Position numbers and translations under genes: made by a program
In this document: positions 7,989 through 16,405 of the stretch, in pieces
Layout of the letters: the number at the start of each line of letters is the position of its first letter
Position numbering within the stretch: position 1 is the stretch's first letter
NCBI RefSeq assembly: GCF_002749615.1
Contig: NZ_CP024201.1
Span: 3,887,001 to 3,951,000 of the forward strand
Length of the DNA: 64,000 nucleotides
Direction: 5' to 3'
Source: Caulobacter mirabilis
GTDB lineage: Bacteria; Pseudomonadota; Alphaproteobacteria; Caulobacterales; Caulobacteraceae
Notes under the pieces: generated by a model
What the model was told of the DNA's origin: nothing
Seen by the model: only the letters and a program-made list of their open reading frames with translations
Databases searched by the model: none

Positions 7989-8339
7989 ATGCGCATCCCC
8001 CTCTGCGCCGCCGCCCTGCTGGCGTCGGCCCTCGCCGCCGGCGCCGCGAACGCGGCCAGTTTCGACTGCAACAAGGCCCGCAGCCCCGACGAGAAGGCGA
8101 TCTGCGCCGACCGCGCCCTGAACGACCAGGACGTGCGGATGAGCCTGCTCTACGACATCACCCGGCGGCTCGTGCCGATGGGCTCGCGGGGCGCGATCAT
8201 GGACGACCAGCAGGCCTGGCTGCGGAACCGCCGGACCTGCGGCGCGAACAAGGCCTGCCTGGCGCGCAGCTACCAGAACCGCATCGCGACGCTGAACCGA
8301 GTGCTCGAAGAGCGCGTCTACCCGAACGGGCCGTTCTAG
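7989..8339 (+). CDS. Lysozyme inhibitor LprI-like (DUF1311) exported protein
   Basis: A 116-residue secreted protein: signal peptide at 1-22 ending AANA, then a cysteine-containing domain with Cys27, Cys39, Cys84 and Cys90 and the DUF1311 hallmark QQAWLRNRRTC (74-84). Members are small periplasmic proteins, some of which inhibit host lysozyme. A clear GGAGGAAA ribosome-binding site precedes the ATG. The stop TAG lies in a CTAG palindrome that also supplies the stop of the convergent ubiA. Confidence 0.8.
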   Translation: MRIPLCAAALLASALAAGAANAASFDCNKARSPDEKAICADRALNDQDVRMSLLYDITRRLVPMGSRGAIMDDQQAWLRNRRTCGANKACLARSYQNRIATLNRVLEERVYPNGPF

Positions 8340-9265
8340 AAGCCTCCGATCGGCTTCCAGGCGCCGGCGGCGAAAGCGATCACGAGAAGCAGGCCGGCGA
8401 TGCTGTTCGACTTGAACAGCGCCAGGGCGCCGACGCCGTCATCGGCGTCGACCTTGGCCGCCTGGCGCGACAGGTGAACCGCCAGCAGCGCCGCCGGCGG
8501 CAGGAACAGCGGCCCCATGCCGCCGACCCAGGCGCCGGCCATGACCAGCAGGAAACACAGGACGTAGAAGGCCAGAACGCCCTTGCGCAGGTTGGCGCCC
8601 AGACGGCGCGTGGAGGATTTCACCCCGACCAGGGCGTCGTCCTCGATGTCCTGGATGGCGTAGATGGTGTCGTAGCCCAGGGTCCAGAACACCAGGCCGG
8701 CGTAGACCAGCACGGGGCCCCAGCTCAGGCCGCCCGCCACGGCCGCGAAGCCCAGCAGCATGCCCCAGTTGAAGGTCAGGCCCAGCCAGGCCTGCGGCCA
8801 CCAGGTGATCCGCTTCATGAACGGATAGGCCGCCACCAGGCCGAGCGAGGCGACGCCCAGGCCGATCGCCCAAAGGTTCATGCTCAGCAGGATGACCAGG
8901 CCGACCAGCGAGCAGCCGACGATGAAGGCCCAGGCCTGTTTGACGCTGATCTGGCCGGACGCCAGCGGCCGCATCGCGGTGCGGGCGACCTTGGCGTCGA
9001 TATCGCGGTCGACGATGTCGTTGTAGGCGCAGCCGGCCGCGCGCATCAGCGCGGCGCCCAGGAAGATCAGCAGGAACAGCCAAAGGTCCGGCGCCTTGCC
9101 CTGCATGGCGCAGGCCATGGCCACGCCCATCCAGCCCGGCAGCATGAGCAGCCAGATCCCCGCCGGCCGGTCGAACCGCCCCAGCTTCAGCCAGGGCCGC
9201 AGCGGCGGCGGCGCATACCGGTCCACCCAGTTGGTCGGGGCGGCGTCGGGCAGGATCGTGGTCAT
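8336..9265 (-). CDS. ubiA: 4-hydroxybenzoate polyprenyltransferase UbiA
   Basis: The start at 9265 (MTTILPDAAPTNWVDRY) gives the standard 309-residue length; the extra upstream frame is not family-like. The two aspartate-rich prenyl-diphosphate sites are present: NDIVDRDID (82-90) and YDTIYAIQDIEDD (198-210). About nine membrane helices. The enzyme attaches the polyprenyl tail to 4-hydroxybenzoate in ubiquinone synthesis at the inner membrane. Convergent with the LprI-like gene, overlapping by four bases at their shared CTAG stop. Confidence 0.93.
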   Translation of the reverse strand: MTTILPDAAPTNWVDRYAPPPLRPWLKLGRFDRPAGIWLLMLPGWMGVAMACAMQGKAPDLWLFLLIFLGAALMRAAGCAYNDIVDRDIDAKVARTAMRPLASGQISVKQAWAFIVGCSLVGLVILLSMNLWAIGLGVASLGLVAAYPFMKRITWWPQAWLGLTFNWGMLLGFAAVAGGLSWGPVLVYAGLVFWTLGYDTIYAIQDIEDDALVGVKSSTRRLGANLRKGVLAFYVLCFLLVMAGAWVGGMGPLFLPPAALLAVHLSRQAAKVDADDGVGALALFKSNSIAGLLLVIAFAAGAWKPIGGF

Positions 9266-9350
9266 GCCGCATGGATAGCCGTCGCGCCGGATCGCTCCAA
9301 ATCGAAACCGCCTAGTGACGCCAGATGCGAACTCGTCGCATTGTAGGCCG

Positions 9351-9638
9351 ATGGCGAGTCCTCCCCCCGATCGTAAGCGTCCCTCGCGCCTGTCGCACCG
9401 CGTGCTCGACGCGGTGGGCGTCGCCATGCTGGCCACCGGCACCGTCGGCCTGTTCGTGCCCTACATGCCGACCACGGTGTTCTGGATCATCGCCGTGGTC
9501 TGCTTCCTGAAGACTCGCCCGCATGCGGTCCGCCCCTTGCTCCGCACCCCCATCATCGGCCCGGCGATCATCTGGTTCCTGAGATGGCGGCCGTTCGGCG
9601 GCGGACGGAAGAAGAAGCGGAACGGCGGCAAGGGATAG
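9351..9638 (+). CDS. DUF454 (YbaN-like) small membrane protein
   Basis: The start at 9351 gives 95 residues (MASPPPDRKRPSRL). It has one long hydrophobic hairpin (VLDAVGVAMLATGTVGLFV and TTVFWIIAVVCFLK), the LPTTPF-like PYMPTTVFWI motif of DUF454, and HAVRPLLRTPIIGP. A highly basic tail (GGGRKKKRNGGK) ends the protein. Function unknown; the family is inner-membrane. Divergent from ubiA across 85 bases. Confidence 0.75.
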   Translation: MASPPPDRKRPSRLSHRVLDAVGVAMLATGTVGLFVPYMPTTVFWIIAVVCFLKTRPHAVRPLLRTPIIGPAIIWFLRWRPFGGGRKKKRNGGKG

Positions 9639-9670
9639 GCGGGAACGGCGGGGGACATGCGCCCAACGCT

Positions 9671-9774
9671 CTGCGTCCTTCGAGACGCGATCCTGAGGGA
9701 TCGCTCCTCAGGATGACGAGCTCTGCATTCGTCATGGTGAGGAGCGAGCACCGCGAGCGTCTCGAACCACGCAC
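9671..9774. repeat. Dispersed palindromic repeat, family 'TTCGAGACGC', copy 1
   Basis: A roughly 104-base element bounded by a 10-bp perfect inverted repeat, TTCGAGACGC (9679-9688) and GCGTCTCGAA (9757-9766). Inside is a 7-bp hairpin GCGATCC-TGA-GGGATCGC and a longer alternative pairing of ATCCTGAGG with CCTCAGGAT. A near-identical copy lies at 55537-55642. Together with the following repeat it fills most of the 302-base gap (9639-9940) between DUF454 and the ABC exporter; I see no gene there. Confidence 0.85.
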
Positions 9775-9808
9775 GGAGTATCCGCGGGGGGCCGAGCTCG
9801 GGATAGCC

Positions 9809-9837
9809 GGGAACATGCTCCGAAGGTGCATGTCCCC
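9809..9837. repeat. Palindromic repeat, family 'GGGGACATGCTCC', copy 1
   Basis: A hairpin of GGGAACATGC with GCATGTCCCC (one mismatch). This is the shortest of five copies in the window and the only one lying between genes on the same strand. Confidence 0.8.
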
Positions 9838-9940
9838 TTCACCCCCTGTCACCCGAAAGCCTCGCTCGCCGCCACAATCTCGCCACGGCCCCTCGCGCCG
9901 GCCCGACCCCGCCCCTATCTGGGCGGCCTGAGGTTTTTCC

Positions 9941-11728
9941 ATGAGTGAACAGTACGAAGACGAGGAAGAGACCCGCGGTCGGGTGCTCTCCAACGGCCAG
10001 GTCATGGCCTTCATCGGCGGCTATTGGCTGCGCCGACCCTGGCTGCTGCTCGGCTCGGCCGGTCTGATGCTGGTCGCGGTCGGGTTCGACATCCTGATGC
10101 CGACCGCCGCCAAGACCCTGATCGACGCCGTCGCCGATCCGGCGCGCGACACGAACGCCGCCTGGAAGGCCTGGGCGCTGTTCGTCGGCGTCTATGTCGC
10201 CTTCGTGGTCACCCGGAACATCGCGTTCCGCTTCTGGAACCCGCTGGCGGCGCGGAACATGGAGGAGATGACCAACGAGGGCTTCCGGCGCGTACAGGCC
10301 TTCTCGTCCGACTGGCACGCCGACACCTTCGCCGGCGCCACCGTCCGCCGCATCTCGCGCGCCATGTGGGGCTACGATTCGGTGTCCGACGCCGTGGTGC
10401 TGTGGCTCGGCCCGGCGCTGCTGGTGCTGTTCGGCCTCTCCGCCCAGATGGCCTTCAAGTGGCCCCTGATCGGCGGCCTGTCGCTTGCCGTGGTCGTCGG
10501 CTTCCTGGTGCTGAACCTGTGGGTCGTGAAGGTCTATGTCCGCCAGGCCAACCTGAAGTCCAACGCCCTGGACAGCCGCATCGGCGGCGCCCTGGCCGAC
10601 GCCATCACCTCCAACCCGACCGTGAAGGCCTTCGGCGCCGAGACGCGCGAGGAGACCCGCTTCGCCGGCATCACCGGCGCCTGGAGCCGCGCCGTCCAGA
10701 TCACCTGGGGCCGGTTCATGGACGTCTGGGTGATGCAGAACGTGCTCATGGTCCTGCTGCAGGCAGGCATGACCGGCCTGCTGGTCAACCTGTGGGTCAA
10801 GGGCCAGGCCACCGCCGGCGACATCGGTTTCGCCATCACCACCTTCATGCTGATGAGCGGCTACCTGCGGAACATCGGCGAGAACGTGCGGATGCTGCAG
10901 AAGGGCCTGGACGACGTCGAGGACGTGGCCAACTACGCCCTGATGGCCCCCCAGGTGGCCGACGCGCCGGATGCGATTCCGCTCGCCGCCGCCGAGGGCG
11001 AGATCGTCTTCGACCACGTCTCGTTCCGCTACAAGAGCGCCGAGGCGCCGCTGTACGACGGCTTTAGCCTGCGTATCGCGCCGGGCGAGAAGGTGGCGCT
11101 GGTCGGCGCGACCGGCGCCGGCAAGTCGACCTTCGTGAAGCTGATCCAGCGGCTCTACGATCTGCAGGGCGGCGCCATCGCCATCGACGGCCAGGACATC
11201 GCCCAGGTCACCCAGGGCAGCCTGCGCCGGGCCATCGCCGTAGTGCCCCAGGACCCGGCGCTGTTCCACCGGACCATCGCCGAGAACATCGGCTACGCCC
11301 GGCCGGGCGCCACGCTGGACGAGATCAGGCTGGCCGCCAAGCGCGCCCACGCCGACGGCTTCATCGAGAAGCTGCCCAAGGGCTACGACACCCTGGTCGG
11401 CGAGCGCGGCGTGAAGCTGTCGGGCGGCGAGCGCCAGCGCGTGGCCATCGCCAGGGCCTTCCTGGCCGACGCGCCGATCCTGGTGTTCGACGAGGCGACC
11501 AGCTCACTCGACGTGGAGACCGAGCTGCACGTCCAGGCGGCGATGAACGAGCTGATGGCCGGCCGCACCACGATCGTCATCGCCCACCGGCTGTCGACGA
11601 TCCGCAACGCCGACCGGATCCTGGTGTTCGACAAGGGCCGCATCGTCGAGGAAGGCCGCCACGCCGAGCTCAAGGCCAAGGGCGGCGCCTACGCCCGACT
11701 GGCCGCGGTGGCGGAGGGGACGGCTTAG
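9941..11728 (+). CDS. ABC transporter, fused permease and ATPase (exporter type)
   Basis: A 595-residue half-transporter. Six membrane helices occupy about 25-320, and the nucleotide-binding domain follows. Walker A GATGAGKST is at 389-397, signature LSGGERQR at 493-500, and Walker B ILVFDEATSS near 513-522, with an H-loop IVIAHRLSTI. The architecture is that of MsbA/multidrug exporters, which work as homodimers or heterodimers. With no partner gene adjacent, a homodimer is likely. The soluble N-terminus is unusually acidic (SEQYEDEEETRGR). The substrate is unknown. Confidence 0.9.
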   Translation: MSEQYEDEEETRGRVLSNGQVMAFIGGYWLRRPWLLLGSAGLMLVAVGFDILMPTAAKTLIDAVADPARDTNAAWKAWALFVGVYVAFVVTRNIAFRFWNPLAARNMEEMTNEGFRRVQAFSSDWHADTFAGATVRRISRAMWGYDSVSDAVVLWLGPALLVLFGLSAQMAFKWPLIGGLSLAVVVGFLVLNLWVVKVYVRQANLKSNALDSRIGGALADAITSNPTVKAFGAETREETRFAGITGAWSRAVQITWGRFMDVWVMQNVLMVLLQAGMTGLLVNLWVKGQATAGDIGFAITTFMLMSGYLRNIGENVRMLQKGLDDVEDVANYALMAPQVADAPDAIPLAAAEGEIVFDHVSFRYKSAEAPLYDGFSLRIAPGEKVALVGATGAGKSTFVKLIQRLYDLQGGAIAIDGQDIAQVTQGSLRRAIAVVPQDPALFHRTIAENIGYARPGATLDEIRLAAKRAHADGFIEKLPKGYDTLVGERGVKLSGGERQRVAIARAFLADAPILVFDEATSSLDVETELHVQAAMNELMAGRTTIVIAHRLSTIRNADRILVFDKGRIVEEGRHAELKAKGGAYARLAAVAEGTA

Positions 11729-11733
11729 AACTT

Positions 11734-11950
11734 CCTCTCCCGATGGGAGAGGGGGTGATGAGCGACGCCGCGCACCTGCGCGGCGTATGTGATCGCCAGA
11801 GGCGATCACCGCAAAGAACGCCCGCGACGTTGTCGCGGGCTGGGCGAAGCATGGTGGAGAGGACCCAAGGCCATCGACTCCTCGCCGCGGTCGGGCGCCT
11901 TTGGCCCCCTCCACCACCCTACGGGCGGTCTCCCTCCCCCACGGGGGAGG
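11734..11950. repeat. Intergenic array of five perfect short-loop hairpins
   Basis: Between the ABC exporter and the S10 peptidase lie successive perfect hairpins. They are CCTCTCCC-gat-GGGAGAGG (11734-11752); a 10-bp stem ACGCCGCGCA-cc-TGCGCGGCGT (11765-11786); a 9-bp stem GTGATCGCC-aga-GGCGATCAC (11789-11809); CCCGCGAC-gtt-GTCGCGGG (11821-11839); and CCTCCCCC-ac-GGGGGAGG (11933-11950). Related modules occur at 54361-54470. No open frame here looks real. Confidence 0.85.
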
Positions 11951-12018
11951 ATCGAGCTACTTGCTTCCCCGCCTCTCCGGAGTACGGTCCCGAGTTCTGT
12001 TTTCGGGAGGGTCCGGAC

Positions 12019-13524
12019 TTGCGGTTTCTGGGTGTGCTGGGGCTGGCGGCGACGCTGGCGATGGGGAGTTTCGCCGTAGCGGCGCAGGCGGCGGACACGC
12101 CGGCGGCCGAGGCCAAGGACAAGAAGAGCGACACCGACCTGCCGCCGTTCCCGGCGCCGGCTTCGGTGAAGCAGTCGACACGGCTGAACGGCAAGGTCCT
12201 GAACTACACCGCCACCGTCGGCGCCCTGCCGGTGCGCGACGCCAAGGGCAAGATCATCGCCGAGGTGGTCTACACCGCCTACGTCCTGGACGGCCCCCGC
12301 AACCCGAACCGACCGGTGACTTTCGCCTTCAACGGCGGCCCCGGCGCGGCCAGCGTCTACCTGAATCTCGGCGCCATCGGGCCCAAGCGGGTCCAGTTCG
12401 GCGCCCAGGGCGACGCCCCGTCCGACTCGGCCGTCCTGCACGACAATCCGTTCACCTGGATGGATTTCACCGACATGGTCTTCATCGACCCGGTCGGCAC
12501 CGGCTTCTCGCGCTCGCTGGTCGGGCCGGACGAGAGCAAGAAGGCCTTCTTCGGCGTGAAGCAGGACATCGAGTACCTGTCGCGCATCGTCTACGACTGG
12601 CTGCTCAAGAACGAGCGGATGACCTCGCCGAAGTACATCACCGGCGAGAGCTACGGCGGCTTCCGCGGCCCGCGGCTGACCCACTATCTGCAGACCGAGC
12701 TGGGCGTCGGGGTCAACGGCGTGATCCTGGTCTCGCCCTTCTTCGACGGCACCAGCTGGGCCGGCGGCGACTTCTCGCCGATCCCCTGGGCCATGACCCT
12801 GCCCTCGATGGCCGCCGCCAACTACGAGCGCCAGGGCAAGACGCTGAACGACGCCCAGATGGCCGAGGTCGAGAGCTACGTCCGCGGCGAGTTTCTGACC
12901 GACTTCATGAAGGGCCGCAGCGACCAGGCCGCCCTGGACCGGATGGTCGGCAAGGTCACCGCCTACACCGGCCTGCGTCCGGACGTGGTGCGCGAGATGG
13001 GCGGCCGCGTCGACAGCCGCGCCTTCCTGCGTGAACTCTACAAGGGCGAAGGCCGGATCGGCAGCTGGTACGACTCCAACGTCACCGCCTATGATCCCTT
13101 CCCCTGGTCGGTGAACCAGCGCAGCGGCGACCCGATCCTGGACGCCCTGATCGCGCCGACGACCAGCGCCATGGTCGACTTCACCACCCGCGTCGTGGGC
13201 TGGAAGGTCGACGGCCGCTACGAAGCCCTGAACGGCGCGGTGAACCAGGCCTGGGAGGACCGCCTGCAGACGATCGAGTCGGTCTCGGCCCTGCGTCTGG
13301 CCCTGGCCAACGACCCGAAGATGAAGGTCATGATCGTCCACGGATATAACGACCTGAGCTGCCCCTATTTCGTGTCCAAGACGGTGGTCGACCAACTGCC
13401 GCCGATGGGCGCGCCGGGCCGCGTGCAGCTGCGCTCCTATCCCGGCGGCCATATGTTCTACAGCCGGCCGGACAGCGGCGCGGCGATGCGCCGGGACGTG
13501 ATGTCGATGTACGGAGCGGGGTAG
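12019..13524 (+). CDS. Exported S10-family serine carboxypeptidase
   Basis: Start chosen as TTG at 12019 because a GGGAGG lies eight bases upstream and a clean signal peptide follows (RFLGVLGLAATLAMGSFAVA, cleaved after AQA). The longer frame upstream is translated repeat DNA. The 501-residue protein has the S10 triad: Ser211 in GESYGG, Asp445 in GYNDLSCPY and His478 in PGGHMFY, plus the NGGPGAASVYLNLG oxyanion segment. These enzymes remove C-terminal residues from peptides in the periplasm. A strong terminator follows, so it ends its transcript. Confidence 0.87.
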   Translation: MRFLGVLGLAATLAMGSFAVAAQAADTPAAEAKDKKSDTDLPPFPAPASVKQSTRLNGKVLNYTATVGALPVRDAKGKIIAEVVYTAYVLDGPRNPNRPVTFAFNGGPGAASVYLNLGAIGPKRVQFGAQGDAPSDSAVLHDNPFTWMDFTDMVFIDPVGTGFSRSLVGPDESKKAFFGVKQDIEYLSRIVYDWLLKNERMTSPKYITGESYGGFRGPRLTHYLQTELGVGVNGVILVSPFFDGTSWAGGDFSPIPWAMTLPSMAAANYERQGKTLNDAQMAEVESYVRGEFLTDFMKGRSDQAALDRMVGKVTAYTGLRPDVVREMGGRVDSRAFLRELYKGEGRIGSWYDSNVTAYDPFPWSVNQRSGDPILDALIAPTTSAMVDFTTRVVGWKVDGRYEALNGAVNQAWEDRLQTIESVSALRLALANDPKMKVMIVHGYNDLSCPYFVSKTVVDQLPPMGAPGRVQLRSYPGGHMFYSRPDSGAAMRRDVMSMYGAG

Positions 13525-13583
13525 CCCTTAAACCGTCGTCCTCGCGCTCGTCGCGAGGCCCCGTGAACACGGCGAACAGCAAG

Positions 13584-13612
13584 AAGGGCGCGGATCGTTC
13601 CGCGCCCTTTTT
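13584..13612 (+). terminator. Rho-independent terminator after the S10 peptidase
   Basis: An 11-bp stem, AAGGGCGCGGA paired with TCCGCGCCCTT, loop TCGT, followed by TTTTT and then CATTTGG. It lies 60 bases after the peptidase stop and before the convergent L,D-transpeptidase, so it may work for both. Confidence 0.85.
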
Positions 13613-13672
13613 CATTTGGTTCATCACGCATGGGTCCTCGCAACAGGCGCGAGGATGACGGGCGATAGATGC

Positions 13673-14374
13673 CTACGCCGCCGCGAACAGGAGGCGGCCT
13701 TCGCCCATGATCGGGCGCAGGGTCTGGAGGTCGGCGGTGCTGACGCTGAAGCAGCCGTAGGACCGGCCCAGCTTGCCCTCGCGGGCCAGGAACTCGGGCT
13801 CGCAGTAGTCGGCGGCGTGGATGATGATCGCCCGGTCGCGCGCCTCGCTGTTGGTCGGCTCCAGGCCGTCGAGCAGGACATTGGGGCCGTGCTTGGCGCC
13901 CATGCCCGGACCGGCCGTGACATAGGCGCCGACCGACGAGGCGTTGGAATCCATCACGTTCGAGAAGCGCTGGGCGAAGCCGGAGTGGGCCGGGTCCGAA
14001 CCCTTGCCGTGGGCCGTGCGGAACGCGGTCACCTCGCCGGACGCCAGGTCCAGGCGATAGAGGCGCGGCAGGCTGGAATGCTGCTGGAAGTCGACGAGAT
14101 AGATCTGGTCCTTGGTCGGGATCCTGGCCTCGTGCCGTTTCAGCGCCTCCAGGCCGCCGTCCAGCAGCGGCTTGCGGATCAGGCCCAGCGGGTCGAACTG
14201 CACCTTCACGACAGGCGGCGGGACGGCGAGCGGTTCGGTCGGCACGACCAGCGGGGCCGGCGCCTGGGCGACCACGGGCGCGCCCCGCTTGCTTCCCGTG
14301 GCGCAGGACGCCGTCAGCGCCGCCAGGCCGACGACGAGTCCGCGACGCGACAGGCGCGTGTCCAAACCCTTCAT
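13673..14374 (-). CDS. Murein L,D-transpeptidase catalytic-domain lipoprotein (YkuD_2 type)
   Basis: A 233-residue protein with a lipoprotein-like N-terminus: SRRGLVVGLAALTASC places the lipid-modified Cys at 24, and the RR pair could also allow Tat export. After a Pro/Val-rich linker (32-56) comes the YkuD_2 domain, with HGKGSDPAHSGFAQRFSN, IIIHAADYCEP and the nucleophile Cys208 in GRSYGCFSV. This family is predicted to act on peptidoglycan stem peptides but is less studied than LdtD/YkuD. It is the second L,D-transpeptidase in the window and belongs to a different subfamily from the one at 5549. Confidence 0.82.
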   Translation of the reverse strand: MKGLDTRLSRRGLVVGLAALTASCATGSKRGAPVVAQAPAPLVVPTEPLAVPPPVVKVQFDPLGLIRKPLLDGGLEALKRHEARIPTKDQIYLVDFQQHSSLPRLYRLDLASGEVTAFRTAHGKGSDPAHSGFAQRFSNVMDSNASSVGAYVTAGPGMGAKHGPNVLLDGLEPTNSEARDRAIIIHAADYCEPEFLAREGKLGRSYGCFSVSTADLQTLRPIMGEGRLLFAAA

Positions 14375-14469
14375 GACGCTGCTCCCGGTAGCGCCCCCGC
14401 GCGGCCAGTGGGTAGTGCGTTTAACCTAAGCCAAAGGCCATGCGAACCGGTCAGGCGGTCGCACCCTGC

Positions 14470-15666
14470 TCACAAATTCGCCAGCGCCTGTTTCAGAGGC
14501 GCCGCCAGGTCCCCCTTCTGGACGGCCTCGACCGCGTCGAGATCGAGCCAACGCGCCATCCGCCGAAGCTCCGCCGCCAACCGCGCGGGCGTATCCGGAC
14601 CGGCGTCCGGCTCCGAGTGGGCGGCCTGGACCCGCAGCACCCGCGCCTGACGATCGGCTTTCAGATCCACCCGGGCCGTGATCGTGTCGCCCTCCAGGAA
14701 CGGCAGCACATAGTAGCCGTGGGTCCGCTTGTGGGCGGGCGTATAGATCTCCAGCCGGACCCTCACGCCGAACAGACGCTCGGTGCGGTCGCGGAACCAG
14801 ATCAGGTTGTCGAACGGCGACAGCAGGGCGTGGGCGTCGATCCTGCGCGGGATCCTGGTTCCGGCGACCAGATAGCCGGGCTTGGCCCAGCCCTCGACCT
14901 TTACCGGGACGAGCTCCCCAGCCTCGACCAGGTCCTTCACCGCGCGGCGGGCGCCGTCCAGCGGCAGGCGGAAGTAGTCGCGCAGATCAGCCTCGGTCGC
15001 CACGCCCATGGCCGCGGCCGAGCGGCGGACCAGCTCGCGCTGGGCGTCCGCCTCGGTCGGCGTCGGCGCGCCGACGACAGTGTCGGGCAACGCCCGCTCG
15101 GTCAGGTCGTAGACCCGCTCAAAGCCTCGGCGGGTGTGGGTGGTCAGCTGTCCGGTCCAAAACAGCCATTCGAGAGCCCGCTTGCCGTCCGACCAGGACC
15201 ACCAACCGGGCTGGCCGCGCGGCCCGGTCGCGAAGTCGCCGCCGGTCACAGGCCCGCGTTTCTCGATCTCGGCCAGGATGTTGTCGATGTAGTCGCGGCG
15301 CTCCCGCCCGAACCTCGCCAGGCCGCTCCAGGTCTCGCCCGCCGCCGCCCGGGCCATCCGCCAGCGGAACAGCGGCTGCAGCTCCATCGGCATCAGAGAG
15401 GCTTCGTGGCCCCAGTATTCGAACAGGCTGCGCTTACGGCCCCACGCCTCGTCTTCCAGCAGTTCGCGCGGATAGTCGCCGAGCCGCGAAAAGGCCGGCA
15501 GGTAGTGCGTCCGCGTGACCACGTTGACGCTGTCGATCTGGATCACGCCCAGCCTCTGGGCGATCTGGCGGAACTGGCGGCGGCCCGGCGCATCGTGCCG
15601 GCGAGCCTCGGCGAAACCCTGGGCGGCCAGCGCGATGCGCCGGGCCTGTTTCGCCGAGAGGTCCAT
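14470..15666 (-). CDS. YcaQ/AlkX-like winged-helix DNA crosslink glycosylase
   Basis: A 398-residue HTH_42 (DUF1006) protein. The catalytic QxD motif of the YcaQ branch is seen as Gln43-Ile-Asp45 in RLGVIQIDSVNVV; the AlkZ branch has QxQ instead. Family conservation continues with RTHYLPAFSRLGDY and EYWGHEASLMP. E. coli YcaQ unhooks nitrogen-mustard interstrand crosslinks and excises alkylated purines, so a DNA-repair role is expected. The ATG overlaps the stop of the preceding FkbM gene by one base (TAATG), tying an apparent repair gene to a glycan operon. Confidence 0.85.
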   Translation of the reverse strand: MDLSAKQARRIALAAQGFAEARRHDAPGRRQFRQIAQRLGVIQIDSVNVVTRTHYLPAFSRLGDYPRELLEDEAWGRKRSLFEYWGHEASLMPMELQPLFRWRMARAAAGETWSGLARFGRERRDYIDNILAEIEKRGPVTGGDFATGPRGQPGWWSWSDGKRALEWLFWTGQLTTHTRRGFERVYDLTERALPDTVVGAPTPTEADAQRELVRRSAAAMGVATEADLRDYFRLPLDGARRAVKDLVEAGELVPVKVEGWAKPGYLVAGTRIPRRIDAHALLSPFDNLIWFRDRTERLFGVRVRLEIYTPAHKRTHGYYVLPFLEGDTITARVDLKADRQARVLRVQAAHSEPDAGPDTPARLAAELRRMARWLDLDAVEAVQKGDLAAPLKQALANL

Positions 15667-16385
15667 TATCCGCGCCTCTCGTTTTGCAGGAAGAGATAGT
15701 CATCCGGCTCGGCGTAGGCCGTCACGGGGCGCAGATCCGGGACCGAGAAGGCGGCGTAGCCTCGCTCGGCGAGCCAGTCGAACAGGCCCTGAGCGCTCGT
15801 CCCGGCGCGCGCCAGGTGGGCGTCGTTCACCTCGACGAACAGCGGCGGCCGGTGCCGCTCGAGCGACCGTTCGGCGCCGCGGAGCGCGTGCAGCTCCCAG
15901 CCCTCGATATCGGCCTTGATGAAGTCGATCCGCTCCAGGCCGTTGTCAGCCACGAAACCGTCCAGAGTGGTCAGCTTGACGACCTGGTCGACGGTCGGCC
16001 GCGAGCCGTCGTCCTGTCCCAGATGCGCGACGCCGAAGCCGAGCCCGCCGGCCTGCTTGACCGGAGTATGCAGCACCAGCTCGCCAGGCGCGTCGGACAG
16101 CCCCATGGGCACGAGCGTAACGTTTTCGATCCGGCGGATTCGGGCGGCGGCGGTCATCACCGACCGGGCGTAAGCGGACGGCTCGAACGACCACACCCTG
16201 CCCCTCGGAGCCATGTCGGCGAACAACCGCGCGAACTGTCCGGCATGGGCGCCGATGTCCATGACCACGGCGTCCTGCGGAATGTAGGGCGCGAAGAACG
16301 GCCGCAGTTCCTGATGATGCCGTTGAAACCCGGCCTTGAGGACGTGGGCCACCCAGTCGCCGCGCTGGCGGAAGGTCATTCGCAT
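15666..16385 (-). CDS. FkbM-family methyltransferase (first of two)
   Basis: The start is placed at 16385 (MRMTFRQRGDWVAHVL), which has GGAAG nine bases upstream and leaves 20 bases after the glycosyltransferase stop; an alternative Met at 16430 would overlap that gene by 25 bases. The 239-residue protein shows SAM motif I VVMDIGAHAGQFARLF, SFEPSAYAR after the acidic loop, and the FkbM signature LERIDFIKADIEGWELHALRGA. Family members O-methylate sugars or polyketides. Sitting between a GT25 and another FkbM plus GalE, it probably modifies a surface glycan. Confidence 0.82.
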   Translation of the reverse strand: MRMTFRQRGDWVAHVLKAGFQRHHQELRPFFAPYIPQDAVVMDIGAHAGQFARLFADMAPRGRVWSFEPSAYARSVMTAAARIRRIENVTLVPMGLSDAPGELVLHTPVKQAGGLGFGVAHLGQDDGSRPTVDQVVKLTTLDGFVADNGLERIDFIKADIEGWELHALRGAERSLERHRPPLFVEVNDAHLARAGTSAQGLFDWLAERGYAAFSVPDLRPVTAYAEPDDYLFLQNERRG

Positions 16386-16405
16386 GGTGTCTGGCTTCCG
16401 CGTGT

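Noticed and set aside
11743..12018. N-terminal extension of the S10 peptidase
   Set aside because: Translated hairpin repeat; the TTG start at 12019 with signal peptide is better.
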